64,000 bases of DNA from Tsukamurella ocularis (GTDB lineage: Bacteria > Actinomycetota > Actinomycetes > Mycobacteriales > Mycobacteriaceae). Location of the stretch: assembly GCF_024807615.1 (NCBI RefSeq), contig NZ_JANUCJ010000004.1, positions 248,001 through 312,000 of the forward strand. Direction: 5' to 3'. The notes below the pieces were generated by a model. That model was not told where the DNA came from. It saw nothing but the letters and a program-made list of their open reading frames with translations, and ran no database searches. Position 1 is the stretch's first letter, and each line of letters begins with the position of its first letter. Positions 1-8,623 of this stretch are shown in pieces. The position numbers were made by a program, and so were the translations under genes.

Positions 1-39
1 GATTTACGTGGACGTCCAACTAAATTTTCCGGCACCCGG

Positions 40-45
40 TAGCCT
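40..45 (+). promoter_or_regulatory. -10-like hexamer of a leaderless start (echA)
   Basis: TAGCCT ends 8 nt before the ATG at 54. There is no purine-rich ribosome site in between, so transcription probably starts at or next to the start codon. Same layout as at least a dozen other genes here. Confidence 0.5.
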
Positions 46-53
46 CTGGGGTC

Positions 54-842
54 ATGACTGAATTCGTGACCCTCGAGACCTCCGACGAGCACCCCGGCAT
101 CGGCACCATCCGCCTGAACCGTCCGCCGATGAACGCCATCAACTCGCAGGTCCAGGACGAGCTCATCGCCCTCGCCGCCGAGGTGAACAAGCGCGACGAC
201 ATCAAGGCCGTCGTCGTCTACGGCGGCCCGAAGGTGTTCGCGGCCGGCGCCGACATCAAGGAGATGCAGGCGATGGGCTACACGGACATGAGTGAGGCCA
301 TCAAGCTGCTCCAGGGCGGCCTCTCCGCCATCGCGTCGATCACCAAGCCGACCGTCGCCGCCATCACCGGCTACGCCCTCGGCGGCGGCCTCGAGGTGGC
401 CCTCGGCGCCGACCGCCGAATCGTCGGCGACAACGCCAAGGTGGGCGTGCCCGAGATCCTGCTCGGCGTGATCCCCGGCGGCGGCGGCACCCAACGCCTC
501 GCCCGCCTGGTGGGCCCGGCCAAGGCCAAGGACATGGTCTTCACCGGCCGCTTCGTCGGCGCCGACGAGGCCCTGCAGATCGGACTGGTCGACGAGGTCG
601 TCGCCCCCGACGAGGTCTACAACGCCGCCCTGACGTGGGCGAAGCAGTTCTCGGGCGCCGCCTCGCAGGCGCTGCGCGCCGCCAAGCAGGCCATCGACCA
701 GGGCCTCGACACCGACCTGAACACCGGCCTCGCCATCGAACGGCATTTGTTCGCAGGCCTCTTCGCCACTGAGGACCGCACCATCGGTATGACCTCGTTC
801 ATCGAGAACGGGCCGGGCAAGGCGAGGTTCGTCGGCAAGTAA
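54..842 (+). CDS. echA17: Enoyl-CoA hydratase/isomerase, EchA17-like
   Basis: A 262-residue crotonase-family protein of normal length, expected to hydrate trans-2-enoyl-CoA in fatty-acid beta-oxidation. The oxyanion-hole segment AAGADIKEM (about residues 63-71) and the GGGLEVALGAD loop are intact. Both catalytic glutamates of a true hydratase are present: E114 in GGGLE and E134 in VPEILLG. It is followed by a strong hairpin and then two methyltransferase genes, the order seen around Rv3039c (echA17) in M. tuberculosis. The family call is firm; the symbol rests on gene order. Confidence 0.9.
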   Translation: MTEFVTLETSDEHPGIGTIRLNRPPMNAINSQVQDELIALAAEVNKRDDIKAVVVYGGPKVFAAGADIKEMQAMGYTDMSEAIKLLQGGLSAIASITKPTVAAITGYALGGGLEVALGADRRIVGDNAKVGVPEILLGVIPGGGGTQRLARLVGPAKAKDMVFTGRFVGADEALQIGLVDEVVAPDEVYNAALTWAKQFSGAASQALRAAKQAIDQGLDTDLNTGLAIERHLFAGLFATEDRTIGMTSFIENGPGKARFVGK

Positions 843-849
843 CCCGCCG

Positions 850-886
850 CCCCGCGGGCGCCCGGTGGTCCGGGCGGCCCGCGGGG
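850..886 (+). terminator. Hairpin terminator after echA
   Basis: A 16-bp GC-rich stem (left arm CCCCGCGGGCGCCCGG) closes over the loop TGGT, with a single bulged base in the right arm. It begins 8 bp after the echA stop. There is no U-tract, as is usual for actinobacterial hairpin terminators. Confidence 0.7.
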
Positions 887-920
887 CAGAACGTGTTCCA
901 TCACGCGGGTTGGCGGTGAT

Positions 921-936
921 CTGACCGGGCGGTAAC
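921..936. promoter_or_regulatory. Imperfect copy of the CGGTAAC palindrome
   Basis: CTGACCG-GG-CGGTAAC lies 32 bp before the methyltransferase gene. Its right half equals the half-site of the perfect palindrome at 16681-16698; the left half is degenerate. A binding site for an unknown regulator is possible, not shown. Confidence 0.3.
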
Positions 937-967
937 CTGACGGGAACAATCTTCTCGAAAGGCCTTC

Positions 968-1930
968 ATGACCGACCAGCAGCCGGCTCCCAACCCGCAC
1001 GCCACGGCGGACGAGGTTGAGGCCGCATTCTCCGATACGAAGCTCGCCCAGGTGCTCTACCACGACTGGGAAGCCGAGACGTACGACGAGAAGTGGCACA
1101 TCAGCTTCGACGAGCGGTGCATCGACTACGCCCGCGAGCGTTTCGAGGCCGCCACCGGCGGGGAGAACGAGAAGCCCTACGGTCGAGCCCTGGAGCTGGG
1201 CTGCGGCACCGGCTTCTTCCTGCTCAACCTCATGTCCGCGGGGGTCGCGGAGACCGGCTCGGTCACCGACCTCTCGCCCGGCATGGTGAAGGTCGCGCTG
1301 CGCAACGGCGAGGCCCTCGGCCACACCGTCGACGGGCGCGTCGCGGACGCGGAGACGATCCCGTACGAGGACAACACGTTCGACCTGGTCGTCGGACACG
1401 CCGTGCTGCACCACATCCCCGACGTGGAGCAGTCGCTGCGCGAGGTGCTGCGCGTGCTCAAGCCCGGCGGCCGGTTCGTCTTCGCGGGCGAGCCCACCAC
1501 CATCGGCGACTTCTACGCTCGCTGGCTCGGGCGGATCACCTGGGGCATCACCACCAACGCGACGAAGCTTCCGTTCCTCGCGGACTGGCGCCGCCCGCAG
1601 GCCGAGCTCGACGAGTCCTCGCGCGCCGCGGCGCTCGAGGCCGTCGTCGACATCCACACCTTCGACCCCGACGAGATGGAGGCCATGGCGGCCCGCGCCG
1701 GCGCCGTCGAGGTCGAGGCCACCACCGACGAGTTCACCGCCGCCTTCCTCGGCTGGCCCGTGCGCACCTTCGAGGCCGCCGTACCGCCGTCGAAGCTCGG
1801 CTTCGGCTGGGCCGGGTTCGCCTTTGGCGGCTGGAAGAAGCTCTCCGCGCTCGACGAGGCCGTGATGCGCCGCATCGTGCCGCGCAAGTTCTTCTACAAC
1901 CTGGCCATCACGGGCACCAAGCCCGAGTAG
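968..1930 (+). CDS. Class I SAM-dependent methyltransferase (Rv3038c type)
   Basis: A 320-residue methyltransferase. Motif I, ELGCGTGFF, sits at about residues 76-84 and is followed by DLSPGMV (SAM ribose contact) and the usual LRVLKPGGRFVF strand near residue 160. The C-terminal half is a helical extension, typical of small-molecule or lipid methylases rather than rRNA enzymes. GAAAGG precedes the ATG. It lies between echA and a THUMP-like methyltransferase, as Rv3038c does in M. tuberculosis. The substrate is unknown; the neighbourhood points to lipid or polysaccharide. Confidence 0.8.
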   Translation: MTDQQPAPNPHATADEVEAAFSDTKLAQVLYHDWEAETYDEKWHISFDERCIDYARERFEAATGGENEKPYGRALELGCGTGFFLLNLMSAGVAETGSVTDLSPGMVKVALRNGEALGHTVDGRVADAETIPYEDNTFDLVVGHAVLHHIPDVEQSLREVLRVLKPGGRFVFAGEPTTIGDFYARWLGRITWGITTNATKLPFLADWRRPQAELDESSRAAALEAVVDIHTFDPDEMEAMAARAGAVEVEATTDEFTAAFLGWPVRTFEAAVPPSKLGFGWAGFAFGGWKKLSALDEAVMRRIVPRKFFYNLAITGTKPE

Positions 1931-1946
1931 TCCGGGCACGCCGGGT

Positions 1947-3101
1947 TTGGACGGGGCCGATCTCGCCTATCTCCGCACGGCCGACGGCGCCGCTGCCGTC
2001 GCCGTGGCGGGTCGGCTCGCGTTGACTGACACCACCCTCCTCGCCGACGTGGGGACGGTGCGCGGCATCGCGGGTGCGCACGCCCCCGCCGTCATCGAGC
2101 AAGTGCGCGCGCGTCGCCGCGCCGCCGCCAAACTCGGCGACGTCGACGGCTGGCTGCTCACCGACGAGGCGGTGCAGCAGGCCACCCCGTCGGCGGTCGC
2201 GGAGCACCGCGCCCGCCGCCTGGCATGGCTCTCGGTGCACGACGTCACCTGCTCGATCGGCGCGGAGCTGCGCGCACTGGTGCAGGTGTGCCCGCGGGTC
2301 GTCGGCAGCGACCTGGACCCGCTGCGCGCCCGGATGGCCGCGCACAACGTGCCCCGCGCGCTGGTCTACGTGGCCGACGCGCTCACTCCCACATCTACCG
2401 CCGACGTCGTCATCGCCGACCCGGCCCGCCGGTCCGGCGGGCGGCGCATCGTCGATCCCGAACAGATGTCGCCCGCGCTCTCGGCCCTGCGCGCCGCGTA
2501 CGCCGGACGCTCGCTGGCGGTGAAGACCGCGCCCGGCATCGACTACGACGGCCTGCGGCGGGGTGGCTTCGACGGGGAGGTCGAGATCGTCTCCCTCGAC
2601 GGCGGCGTCCGGGAGGCCTGCCTGTGGTCCGGCCCCGTCGCCGTCCCGGGCCTGACCCGGGCGACGGTGCTGCGCGCGCCGGGTTCCCGCGGCTACGAGG
2701 TGTTCTCGACCGACCCGCACGACGTGGACCCGGAGCCGGCGGGGAAGTACCTCGTCGAGCCCGACGGCGCAGTCATCCGCGCCGGCCTGGTGCGGCACTA
2801 CGCCGCGCGCCACGGGCTGTGGCAGATCGACCCGCACATCGCCTACCTCAGCGGCGACGCCGTGCCCGCGGGGGAGCGCGGCTTCGAGATCCTCGATGAG
2901 GTGAAGTTCTCCGAGAAGGCGCTGCGCGCGGAGCTGCGGCGGCGCGACGTGGGGTCGGTCGAGATCCTCACCCGCGGCGCGGGCGTGGATCCCGACGTCC
3001 TGCGGAAGAAGCTGAAACTCGCGGGCTCGCTGCCCATGACGGTGGTGATCACCCGCATCGGTCGTGAGGTCGTGGCGTTCCTGACCCGCCCGACGCGGTG
3101 A
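1947..3101 (+). CDS. Methyltransferase with THUMP-like C-terminal domain (Rv3037c type)
   Basis: A 384-residue protein. The first 100 residues are helical, followed by a Rossmann methyltransferase core with DVTCSIG (motif I region), GSDLDPLRARMAAHN and VIADPARRSGG at the catalytic position. The last 80 residues resemble the THUMP-like domain of this family. The start is a TTG 16 bp after the preceding stop. From memory, Rv3037c was listed in the MGLP cluster as a candidate methylase. The DPARR motif would also fit a nucleic-acid target, so the substrate stays open. Confidence 0.7.
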   Translation: MDGADLAYLRTADGAAAVAVAGRLALTDTTLLADVGTVRGIAGAHAPAVIEQVRARRRAAAKLGDVDGWLLTDEAVQQATPSAVAEHRARRLAWLSVHDVTCSIGAELRALVQVCPRVVGSDLDPLRARMAAHNVPRALVYVADALTPTSTADVVIADPARRSGGRRIVDPEQMSPALSALRAAYAGRSLAVKTAPGIDYDGLRRGGFDGEVEIVSLDGGVREACLWSGPVAVPGLTRATVLRAPGSRGYEVFSTDPHDVDPEPAGKYLVEPDGAVIRAGLVRHYAARHGLWQIDPHIAYLSGDAVPAGERGFEILDEVKFSEKALRAELRRRDVGSVEILTRGAGVDPDVLRKKLKLAGSLPMTVVITRIGREVVAFLTRPTR

Positions 3102-3107
3102 TCGTCG

Positions 3108-3178
3108 TCCGAAACCAACTGATTTCTGGGCCGGGCCGAAGTATTCGCGTCCTGACCGAGTGCGAGGCCGGTTTCGGA
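3108..3178. repeat. Separated 9-bp inverted repeat before the aminotransferase
   Basis: TCCGAAACC at 3108-3116 and its exact complement GGTTTCGGA at 3170-3178 frame the gap before the aminotransferase. They could be paired operator halves or chance; nothing else links them. Confidence 0.25.
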
Positions 3179-3197
3179 AGCGACCGAGCGTGACACC

Positions 3198-4358
3198 ATG
3201 GACGGCATGCAGGAAGCGCGGCGGTCCGATGTCGAGATGTTCCACGTCATGGACGTGCTGGCCGCCGCGGCTCGGCGCCGGGAGACCCACGGCGACGTGA
3301 TCTCGCTGGCCGCAGGCCAGCCCAGCGCCGGGGCGCCCAAGCCGGTGCTCGCCGCCGCGCACGCGGCGCTGGACGGTGGGCCGCTCGGTTACACCGAGTC
3401 GCTGGGCATCGCGCCCCTGCGGGAGACCATCGCCGCCCACTACGGTCGCGCCTACGGCCTGGACGTCCCGTCGGAGGCGGTCGCCGTGACCACCGGCTCG
3501 TCGGGCGCGTTCACGCTGGTCTTCCTCGCCGCCTTCGACGTGGGCGACACCGTGGTCATGGCCAGGCCCGGCTACCCCGCCTACCGGAACACGCTGAAAG
3601 CCCTGGGCTGCGAGGTCGTGGAACTGGATTGCGGCGCGGCCACGCGCTATCAGCCGACGGTCGCGATGCTCGAAGCATTGGATAGGCCGCCGAAGGGTCT
3701 CATCGTGGCGAGCCCGGCGAACCCGACCGGGACGATCCTGGCACCGTCGGAACTCGCGGGGCTGGCGCGCTGGTGCGAGGCCAATGGCACCCTGCTCATC
3801 TCCGACGAGATCTACCACGGCGTGAGCTACGGGCGGCCCACGTCGTGCGCGTGGGAGACCTCCCGCGAGCAGGTCGTGATGGGTTCGGTGTCCAAGTACT
3901 TCGCCATGACCGGCTGGCGGCTCGGATGGATGCTGCTGCCCGAGTACCTGCGGCGGCCCGTCGAACGGCTCACCGCGAACATGACCATCTGCCCGCCGGC
4001 GATCAGCCAGTACGCGGCCGTCGCCGCCTTCTCCGACGAGGCACGGGCCGAGCTGGACGCGCACGTCGCCGGGTACGCGCGCAACCGCGAGATCGTGCTC
4101 GCCGGGCTGCGGGAGCTGGGGGTGACCGAGGTCGCGCCGCCCGACGGGGCGTTCTACGCGTACGCCGACATCGGCCACCTCACCGATGACTCGCTCGCCT
4201 GGTGCGCGCGGGTGCTCGACGAGACCGGCGTCGCGATCACCCCCGGCCTGGACTTCGACACCGCGCGCGGTCGGCGGACCATCCGGATCAGTTTCGCCGG
4301 CGCGACCGCGGAGATCGAGGAGGCGCTACACCGCCTGCGGCCCGTGTTCCAGCACTGA
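3198..4358 (+). CDS. PLP-dependent class I/II aminotransferase
   Basis: A 386-residue fold-type I aminotransferase of typical length. Visible marks are SPANPTGTI (substrate carboxylate contact), ISDEIYHGVSYG (PLP pyridine nitrogen and O3'), the Schiff-base lysine K233 in SVSKYFAMTGWR, and the C-terminal arginine in RRTIRISF. Such enzymes are usually called aspartate/alanine-type. The amino donor cannot be read from sequence. The start ATG at 3198 has a weak ribosome site; an in-frame ATG lies nine bases on. Confidence 0.85.
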   Translation: MDGMQEARRSDVEMFHVMDVLAAAARRRETHGDVISLAAGQPSAGAPKPVLAAAHAALDGGPLGYTESLGIAPLRETIAAHYGRAYGLDVPSEAVAVTTGSSGAFTLVFLAAFDVGDTVVMARPGYPAYRNTLKALGCEVVELDCGAATRYQPTVAMLEALDRPPKGLIVASPANPTGTILAPSELAGLARWCEANGTLLISDEIYHGVSYGRPTSCAWETSREQVVMGSVSKYFAMTGWRLGWMLLPEYLRRPVERLTANMTICPPAISQYAAVAAFSDEARAELDAHVAGYARNREIVLAGLRELGVTEVAPPDGAFYAYADIGHLTDDSLAWCARVLDETGVAITPGLDFDTARGRRTIRISFAGATAEIEEALHRLRPVFQH

Positions 4359-4421
4359 GTGGCATGTTTGGTGATCCATGTCCCGCTGGAAAGGCCGTCG
4401 CGGCGTGCGTAGGGACTCGGA

Positions 4422-5372
4422 TCAGGCCAGGGCGCGGCGGAACGCGGTGATGGCGAGGTCGAAACCGGCCTGCGCGCCGTGGGTCTCGCGTAGGGCGTTG
4501 AGCATCATGAAGTCGTGGATGACGCCGCCGACGCGCACGGCGGTCACCTGGTTGCCGGCCTCGCGGAGCTTGGCGGCGTAGGCCTCACCGCCGTCGCGCA
4601 GCACGTCGGCCTCGGCGGTGATGACGGTGGCGGGCGGCAGGTCCCGCAGCTGCTCGACGGTCGCGTTCAGCGGCGAGGCGAAGATCTCGGCGCGCTGCGC
4701 GGGGTCCGTCGTGTACTGGTCCCAGAACCATTGCATGGCGTCGCGGCGCAGGAAGTAGCCCTCGGCGAACTCGTGGTACGAGCCGGTCTCGAAGTCCGCG
4801 TCCACCACGGGGTACAGCAGGACCTGCGCGGCCAGCGCCACGTCACCGCGGGCCTTGGCCTGCAGGGCGAGGACGGCCGCCATGTCGCCGCCGACGGAGT
4901 CGCCGGAGACGGCGATCCGGGTGCCGTCGAGGTCCTTCTCGGCGCCGTTGTTCACGACCCACTGCGCGACGGCGTAGTTCTGCTCGATCGCGATCGGGTA
5001 CCGCGCCTCGGGGGAGAGGTCGTACTCGGGGAAGACGACGGCCGCGCCGGTGCCGACCGCGAACTCGCGGACCAGGCGGTCGTGGGTGTGGGCGTTTCCG
5101 AAGACCCAGCCGGCGCCGTGGATGTAGAGGATGACGGGCAGGACCCCGGTGGCGCCCTTCGGGCGGACGATGCGGGTGCGGACCTCGCCGGTGGGGCCGC
5201 CGGGCACGGTGATCCACTCCTCGTCGACCTCGGGGAAGGTGACGCCCTCGCCCGACTGGACCTCATCGACGGTCTTCCGGCCCTCGATGGGGCCGAGGTC
5301 GAACAGATAGGGCGGTTTGGCGGTGGCGTCGGAGAAGGCCTGGGCGGCGGGCTCGAGGACGGTCTTGCTCAT
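4422..5372 (-). CDS. Alpha/beta hydrolase (HSL/esterase family)
   Basis: A 316-residue esterase of the hormone-sensitive-lipase family. The oxyanion motif is HGAGW (residues 85-89). The nucleophile elbow GDSVGG gives S159, and D256 (AEADVLRD) and H286 (GVIHDFMM) complete the triad. There is no signal peptide, so it should act in the cytoplasm on short acyl esters. It is transcribed divergently from a TetR regulator across 95 bp that hold two near-identical operators, so TetR control is very likely. Confidence 0.85.
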   Translation of the reverse strand: MSKTVLEPAAQAFSDATAKPPYLFDLGPIEGRKTVDEVQSGEGVTFPEVDEEWITVPGGPTGEVRTRIVRPKGATGVLPVILYIHGAGWVFGNAHTHDRLVREFAVGTGAAVVFPEYDLSPEARYPIAIEQNYAVAQWVVNNGAEKDLDGTRIAVSGDSVGGDMAAVLALQAKARGDVALAAQVLLYPVVDADFETGSYHEFAEGYFLRRDAMQWFWDQYTTDPAQRAEIFASPLNATVEQLRDLPPATVITAEADVLRDGGEAYAAKLREAGNQVTAVRVGGVIHDFMMLNALRETHGAQAGFDLAITAFRRALA

Positions 5373-5397
5373 GATCTGCTCCTTGTCGACTCGTGCG

Positions 5398-5413
5398 GAG
5401 AACGTTCGTTCTC
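5398..5413. promoter_or_regulatory. TetR operator 1
   Basis: Perfect inverted repeat GAGAACG-TT-CGTTCTC between the esterase and the TetR gene. Its centre is 34 bp from that of operator 2. It would overlap the -35 region for the rightward promoter whose -10 is TACAGT at 5425-5430. Confidence 0.7.
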
Positions 5414-5431
5414 GCGCTGCCTGCTACAGTA

Positions 5432-5447
5432 GGGAACGATCGTTCTC
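5432..5447. promoter_or_regulatory. TetR operator 2
   Basis: GGGAACG-AT-CGTTCTC, the same 7-2-7 layout with one mismatched pair. It covers the expected transcription start of the TetR gene. Two copies of one motif around one -10 element are good evidence of autoregulation and control of the esterase. Confidence 0.7.
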
Positions 5448-5467
5448 TCGTCAAGGGGGCAGATGGA

Positions 5468-6022
5468 ATGGATACCGACCAGCAACGCGCCGCGGTGCTC
5501 GAGGCGGCCGAGAAGCTCTTCTACGGCAAGGGTATCCAGGCCGTCGGCATGGATGAGATCCGCACCGCCGCCGGCGTCTCGCTCAAGGCGATCTACAAGC
5601 TCTTCCCGTCGAAGGACGCGCTCGTCGCCGAGGTGCTGACCATCCGTGACCGGCGCTGGACCGACGGGCTGCACAAGTACGTCGACCGGGCGATCGCGCC
5701 GGAGGAACGGGTGCTCGCCGTCTTCGACTGGCTCGATGAGATGTTCGCCGAGAACGACTTCCGCGGCTGCTCGTTCATCAACAGCTACGGCGAGCTCGGC
5801 GCCACGTCAACGACGGTCGCGGAGGCGGCGCAGCACAACAAGTCCTGCTACCAGGACGAACTGACGGCACTGGTCGCCGAGGCCGGGCTACCGGAGCGCG
5901 TCGCGGTCCAGATCGGCCTGCTCACCGAGGGTGCGCTCACCACCGCCGCCATCCTCGGGCCGGACGGCGTGGTCGACGGTGCGCGCCAGGCCGCGCGCGT
6001 ACTCATCGGCGCCCAGCGCTGA
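5468..6022 (+). CDS. TetR-family transcriptional regulator
   Basis: A 184-residue one-component repressor. The N-terminal helix-turn-helix (MDEIRTAAGVSLKAIYKLF) spans roughly residues 23-41, followed by a helical ligand-binding domain. I chose the ATG at 5468 because it follows the ribosome site AAGGGGG and gives the usual short N-terminus; an upstream in-frame ATG would start inside the operators. The divergent esterase and the two operators make it the likely repressor of both genes. The ligand may be the esterase substrate or product. Confidence 0.88.
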   Translation: MDTDQQRAAVLEAAEKLFYGKGIQAVGMDEIRTAAGVSLKAIYKLFPSKDALVAEVLTIRDRRWTDGLHKYVDRAIAPEERVLAVFDWLDEMFAENDFRGCSFINSYGELGATSTTVAEAAQHNKSCYQDELTALVAEAGLPERVAVQIGLLTEGALTTAAILGPDGVVDGARQAARVLIGAQR

Positions 6023-6151
6023 CTTCTATTGCAGGGGATTAGCTTGACGAGCGAATGATTGGCGGTGGCAGCTTATCCGCAATTCATGTACGCCTCGCTG
6101 CGCAACCTGCGACACTGTGATCTAGGGTGTTGTCGAGCAGGAGGCTTACTT

Positions 6152-7780
6152 ATGTCTGAGTCGGACTCGCTGTCTGAAGAAGATTCAAGCGACAATGTCA
6201 GGCAGACTGTAAATGAATCGCTCAATCGCCTAGTTCGTCACTTTGCCTCGCGCGCTGAAAACATGCCGGAAGGCGTTGCGCAAGATACCTTCGTGTCAGT
6301 CAGCGACGTCACTGACGGGCTGATCAGGAGGGATCATCAGGTGCTATTCGGGCGTCGAGGATCGGGTAAGACTCACGCGTTTAGGTATCTAGAAGCAGCG
6401 ATTGAAGACCGTGGCGATCTTGCAATCTTTGTCGATCTCCGCACGGTGGGTTCATCGGGCGGAATGTACGCTGACGATGCGATATCCAGGGCAAGTCGCG
6501 GAACGCAACTGCTCATTGACGTATTGGAGGCTGTGCACTCCAGTTTGCTTGCCGCGGCAATTGGCAATGACGGGTTTGAGGGGCTACTGCCCCATCTTGA
6601 TCAGTTGGCCGAAGCGCTAACCGAAGTGCGGGTTGATGGCTCGTTAAGCCTCACGAGCGAGAGTGCCGGGTCGGTCGACAGTTCTAAAGGAGGAAGCGTT
6701 GAGCTTGCGGCAGATTTCTCGAGTAAGGCAGGACTAAAGGGTAAGAGGGAGCGCAGCTCGAAGAAGAGTTCCTCAACGAAGACCACGTTGCAGCGATCAG
6801 GAGTAGAAGTTCCGAGGGTGCTGTTTGGCCGTCTGACTCGCGCGCTTGGCGCGCTTGGTGGTTCGATTAGTCCGAGACGCGTGTGGCTACTGCTCGACGA
6901 GTGGAGCTCACTCCCGAAGGACTTGCAGCCCATACTCGCCGACATGTTTCGGCGCGCGATGTTTCCGGTTGCTTCATTCTCAATCAAGATTGCGGCGATT
7001 GAACGAAGGTCGAACTTTCTTGAGCGTACTCACGATTCTGCCAATTACATCGGATTCGAAATGGGATCGGACACCGCGGCGTCGATCAGCCTGGATGAGA
7101 GAATTGCCGACGAGGTTGAGCGGCGAACTTTCTTTGCGGAGTTGTTGTATAAACACCTAGCTGTGACCATGCGAACAGAATTCGACCGGGTGCTTTCGAT
7201 TGGATCGGCCGCAGAGCTAGCTAATACGATGTTTGGGGAGGGTGCTCTAGAGGAATTCGTCAGAGCGGCGGAGGGTGTCCCTCGCGACGCATTGCAGATT
7301 GTTGGGCACGCGGCAAAAATGGCCAACACGAAAGCGATCTCACGCAGCAATGTCCATTCTGGAGCGCACAGGTTCTACCTCCAGGACAAGGAGCTTGGGA
7401 TAGCGGGCAATGATGCTGCGGAGGCGACGTGGAGGAAATTGATTAGAGATATCGTGGACGCTCGTCGTTCGCGCGCATTTCTGGTCCGGCGGGACAGGTT
7501 GAATACCTCTCCGGGATTGCTTGATCTTCACGATGCGAGGTTGATTCATCTAGTTCAATCGGGCCTGTATACGAAACGGGACCCAGGGACAATGTATGAC
7601 GGATACTATCTGGACTTTGGGTCCTACATAACAATGCTGAACGAGATAGAATTGGCGCAGCAGTGGAGCTCTAACGGTAATCCGTGGCGGGTCGAATCCG
7701 GAGAGGCAGTCCTGCCTGACAGCTTCGAACCAGGACTAATCTTCAATCCTCCGACTGCGCGTAAGGGAAGAAGTCGGTAG
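6152..7780 (+). CDS. AAA-type P-loop ATPase with predicted C-terminal winged helix (ORC/Cdc6-like), probably horizontally acquired
   Basis: A 542-residue protein. The Walker A motif FGRRGSGKTH carries K73 and Walker B WLLLDEW carries D249/E250. A strand ending IAAIE follows where sensor 1 would be, and GVPRD (R378) fits an AAA sensor 2. A Ser/Lys-rich linker (about residues 163-214) splits the ATPase domain. Residues 424-494 read like a winged helix, giving the AAA-plus-wHTH order of Cdc6/ORC-type proteins. AGGAGG lies 8 nt before the ATG. The gene stands alone, is clearly AT-richer than its neighbours and uses codons rare around it (ATT, AAT, GCA, TTG). Its role is unknown; defence or mobile-element functions are possible. 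Confidence 0.7.
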   Translation: MSESDSLSEEDSSDNVRQTVNESLNRLVRHFASRAENMPEGVAQDTFVSVSDVTDGLIRRDHQVLFGRRGSGKTHAFRYLEAAIEDRGDLAIFVDLRTVGSSGGMYADDAISRASRGTQLLIDVLEAVHSSLLAAAIGNDGFEGLLPHLDQLAEALTEVRVDGSLSLTSESAGSVDSSKGGSVELAADFSSKAGLKGKRERSSKKSSSTKTTLQRSGVEVPRVLFGRLTRALGALGGSISPRRVWLLLDEWSSLPKDLQPILADMFRRAMFPVASFSIKIAAIERRSNFLERTHDSANYIGFEMGSDTAASISLDERIADEVERRTFFAELLYKHLAVTMRTEFDRVLSIGSAAELANTMFGEGALEEFVRAAEGVPRDALQIVGHAAKMANTKAISRSNVHSGAHRFYLQDKELGIAGNDAAEATWRKLIRDIVDARRSRAFLVRRDRLNTSPGLLDLHDARLIHLVQSGLYTKRDPGTMYDGYYLDFGSYITMLNEIELAQQWSSNGNPWRVESGEAVLPDSFEPGLIFNPPTARKGRSR

Positions 7781-7836
7781 GGGCAGTAGATCGCGGTCGC
7801 GACAGGTCAAGCGGCGATATCGGCGCAAAGGGGTGG

Positions 7837-8604
7837 CTACGCCGGGGCGGTGAGGACGAGCGGACCGTCCTCCGTGATGGCGACGGTGTGCTCGCTGTGC
7901 GCGGCGCGGGAGCCGTCGGCGGAGCGTAGGGTCCAGCCGTCCGGATCGAAGATGATCTTCTCCGTGGTGGCGCAGAACCAGGGTTCCAGGGCCAGCGTCG
8001 TACCGGTCTGCAGCAGCATTCCCTTGCGTGCCTTGCCGGTGTTCGGCACGTGCGGGTCCTCGTGCATCGTGCGGCCCAGGCCGTGCCCGCCGAACTGTGT
8101 GTTCACCGGGTAGCCGTACTTCTTCGCGACCCCGCCGATGGATGCCGAGACCGTGCCCAGCTTGGTGCCCGGGCGCATGTGATCGATCGCGGCGTCGAGG
8201 GCCTCGCGCGTGGCGAGGATGAGTCGCGTGTCCTCGTCGCGCGCCGTGCCCACGCTCACGCTGCGGGCGGCGTCGGCGACCCAGCCGTCGATCGACACTG
8301 CGATGTCCACGGTGAGCAGGTCCCCGTCCTCGAAGACGTACTCGTGCGGAAGGCCGTGCAGGCAGGCGTCGTTGACCGACAGGCAGGTCACGTTGCGGAA
8401 CGGGCCACTGCCGAAGGACGGCGCGTAGTCCCAGTAGCAGGAGACGGCGCCGCGGTCCTCGATCATCGTCCGCGCGCGGTACTCGAGCTCCATGAGGTTC
8501 ATCCCGGGCTCGGCCATCGTGGTGAGCTGCTCGAGGAGCTCGGCGATGAAGATGCCGGTGGTGCGCATCTTCGCGATCTCGGCGGGGGTTTTGAGCTCCA
8601 TCAT
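7837..8604 (-). CDS. map: Type I methionine aminopeptidase
   Basis: A 255-residue enzyme that removes the initiator methionine from nascent proteins. All five metal ligands are visible: the two Asp in DIAVSIDGWVADAARS, His in GGHGLGRTMHED, Glu in LALEPWF and Glu in EHTVAITEDG. I start at the first of two adjacent ATGs (8604), where the family normally begins (MELKTPAEI). The gene follows a thioesterase and an XRE regulator with gaps of 17 and 19 bp, so the three probably form one transcript. An inverted repeat covers the start codon. Confidence 0.92.
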   Translation of the reverse strand: MMELKTPAEIAKMRTTGIFIAELLEQLTTMAEPGMNLMELEYRARTMIEDRGAVSCYWDYAPSFGSGPFRNVTCLSVNDACLHGLPHEYVFEDGDLLTVDIAVSIDGWVADAARSVSVGTARDEDTRLILATREALDAAIDHMRPGTKLGTVSASIGGVAKKYGYPVNTQFGGHGLGRTMHEDPHVPNTGKARKGMLLQTGTTLALEPWFCATTEKIIFDPDGWTLRSADGSRAAHSEHTVAITEDGPLVLTAPA

Positions 8605-8619
8605 GGTATTAAAATACCA
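8604..8619. promoter_or_regulatory. Inverted repeat at the map start codon
   Basis: TGGTATT-AA-AATACCA, perfect 7-bp arms, AT-rich in a GC-rich setting, fills the short gap between the XRE gene and map and touches the map ATG. It is probably an operator of the XRE protein encoded just upstream, or an RNA hairpin hiding the map start. Confidence 0.55.
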
Positions 8620-8623
8620 CGCG

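Noticed and set aside
52-842. Frames antisense to echA and the first methyltransferase as extra genes
   Set aside because: All lack a plausible start site and any family signature; explained by GC-rich codons on the other strand.
6023-7836. Attachment-site direct repeats flanking the ATPase gene
   Set aside because: GCAGGGGATTAG near 6031 and GTAGGGGCAGTAG near 7777 are only loosely alike; no tRNA gene or integrase is present.
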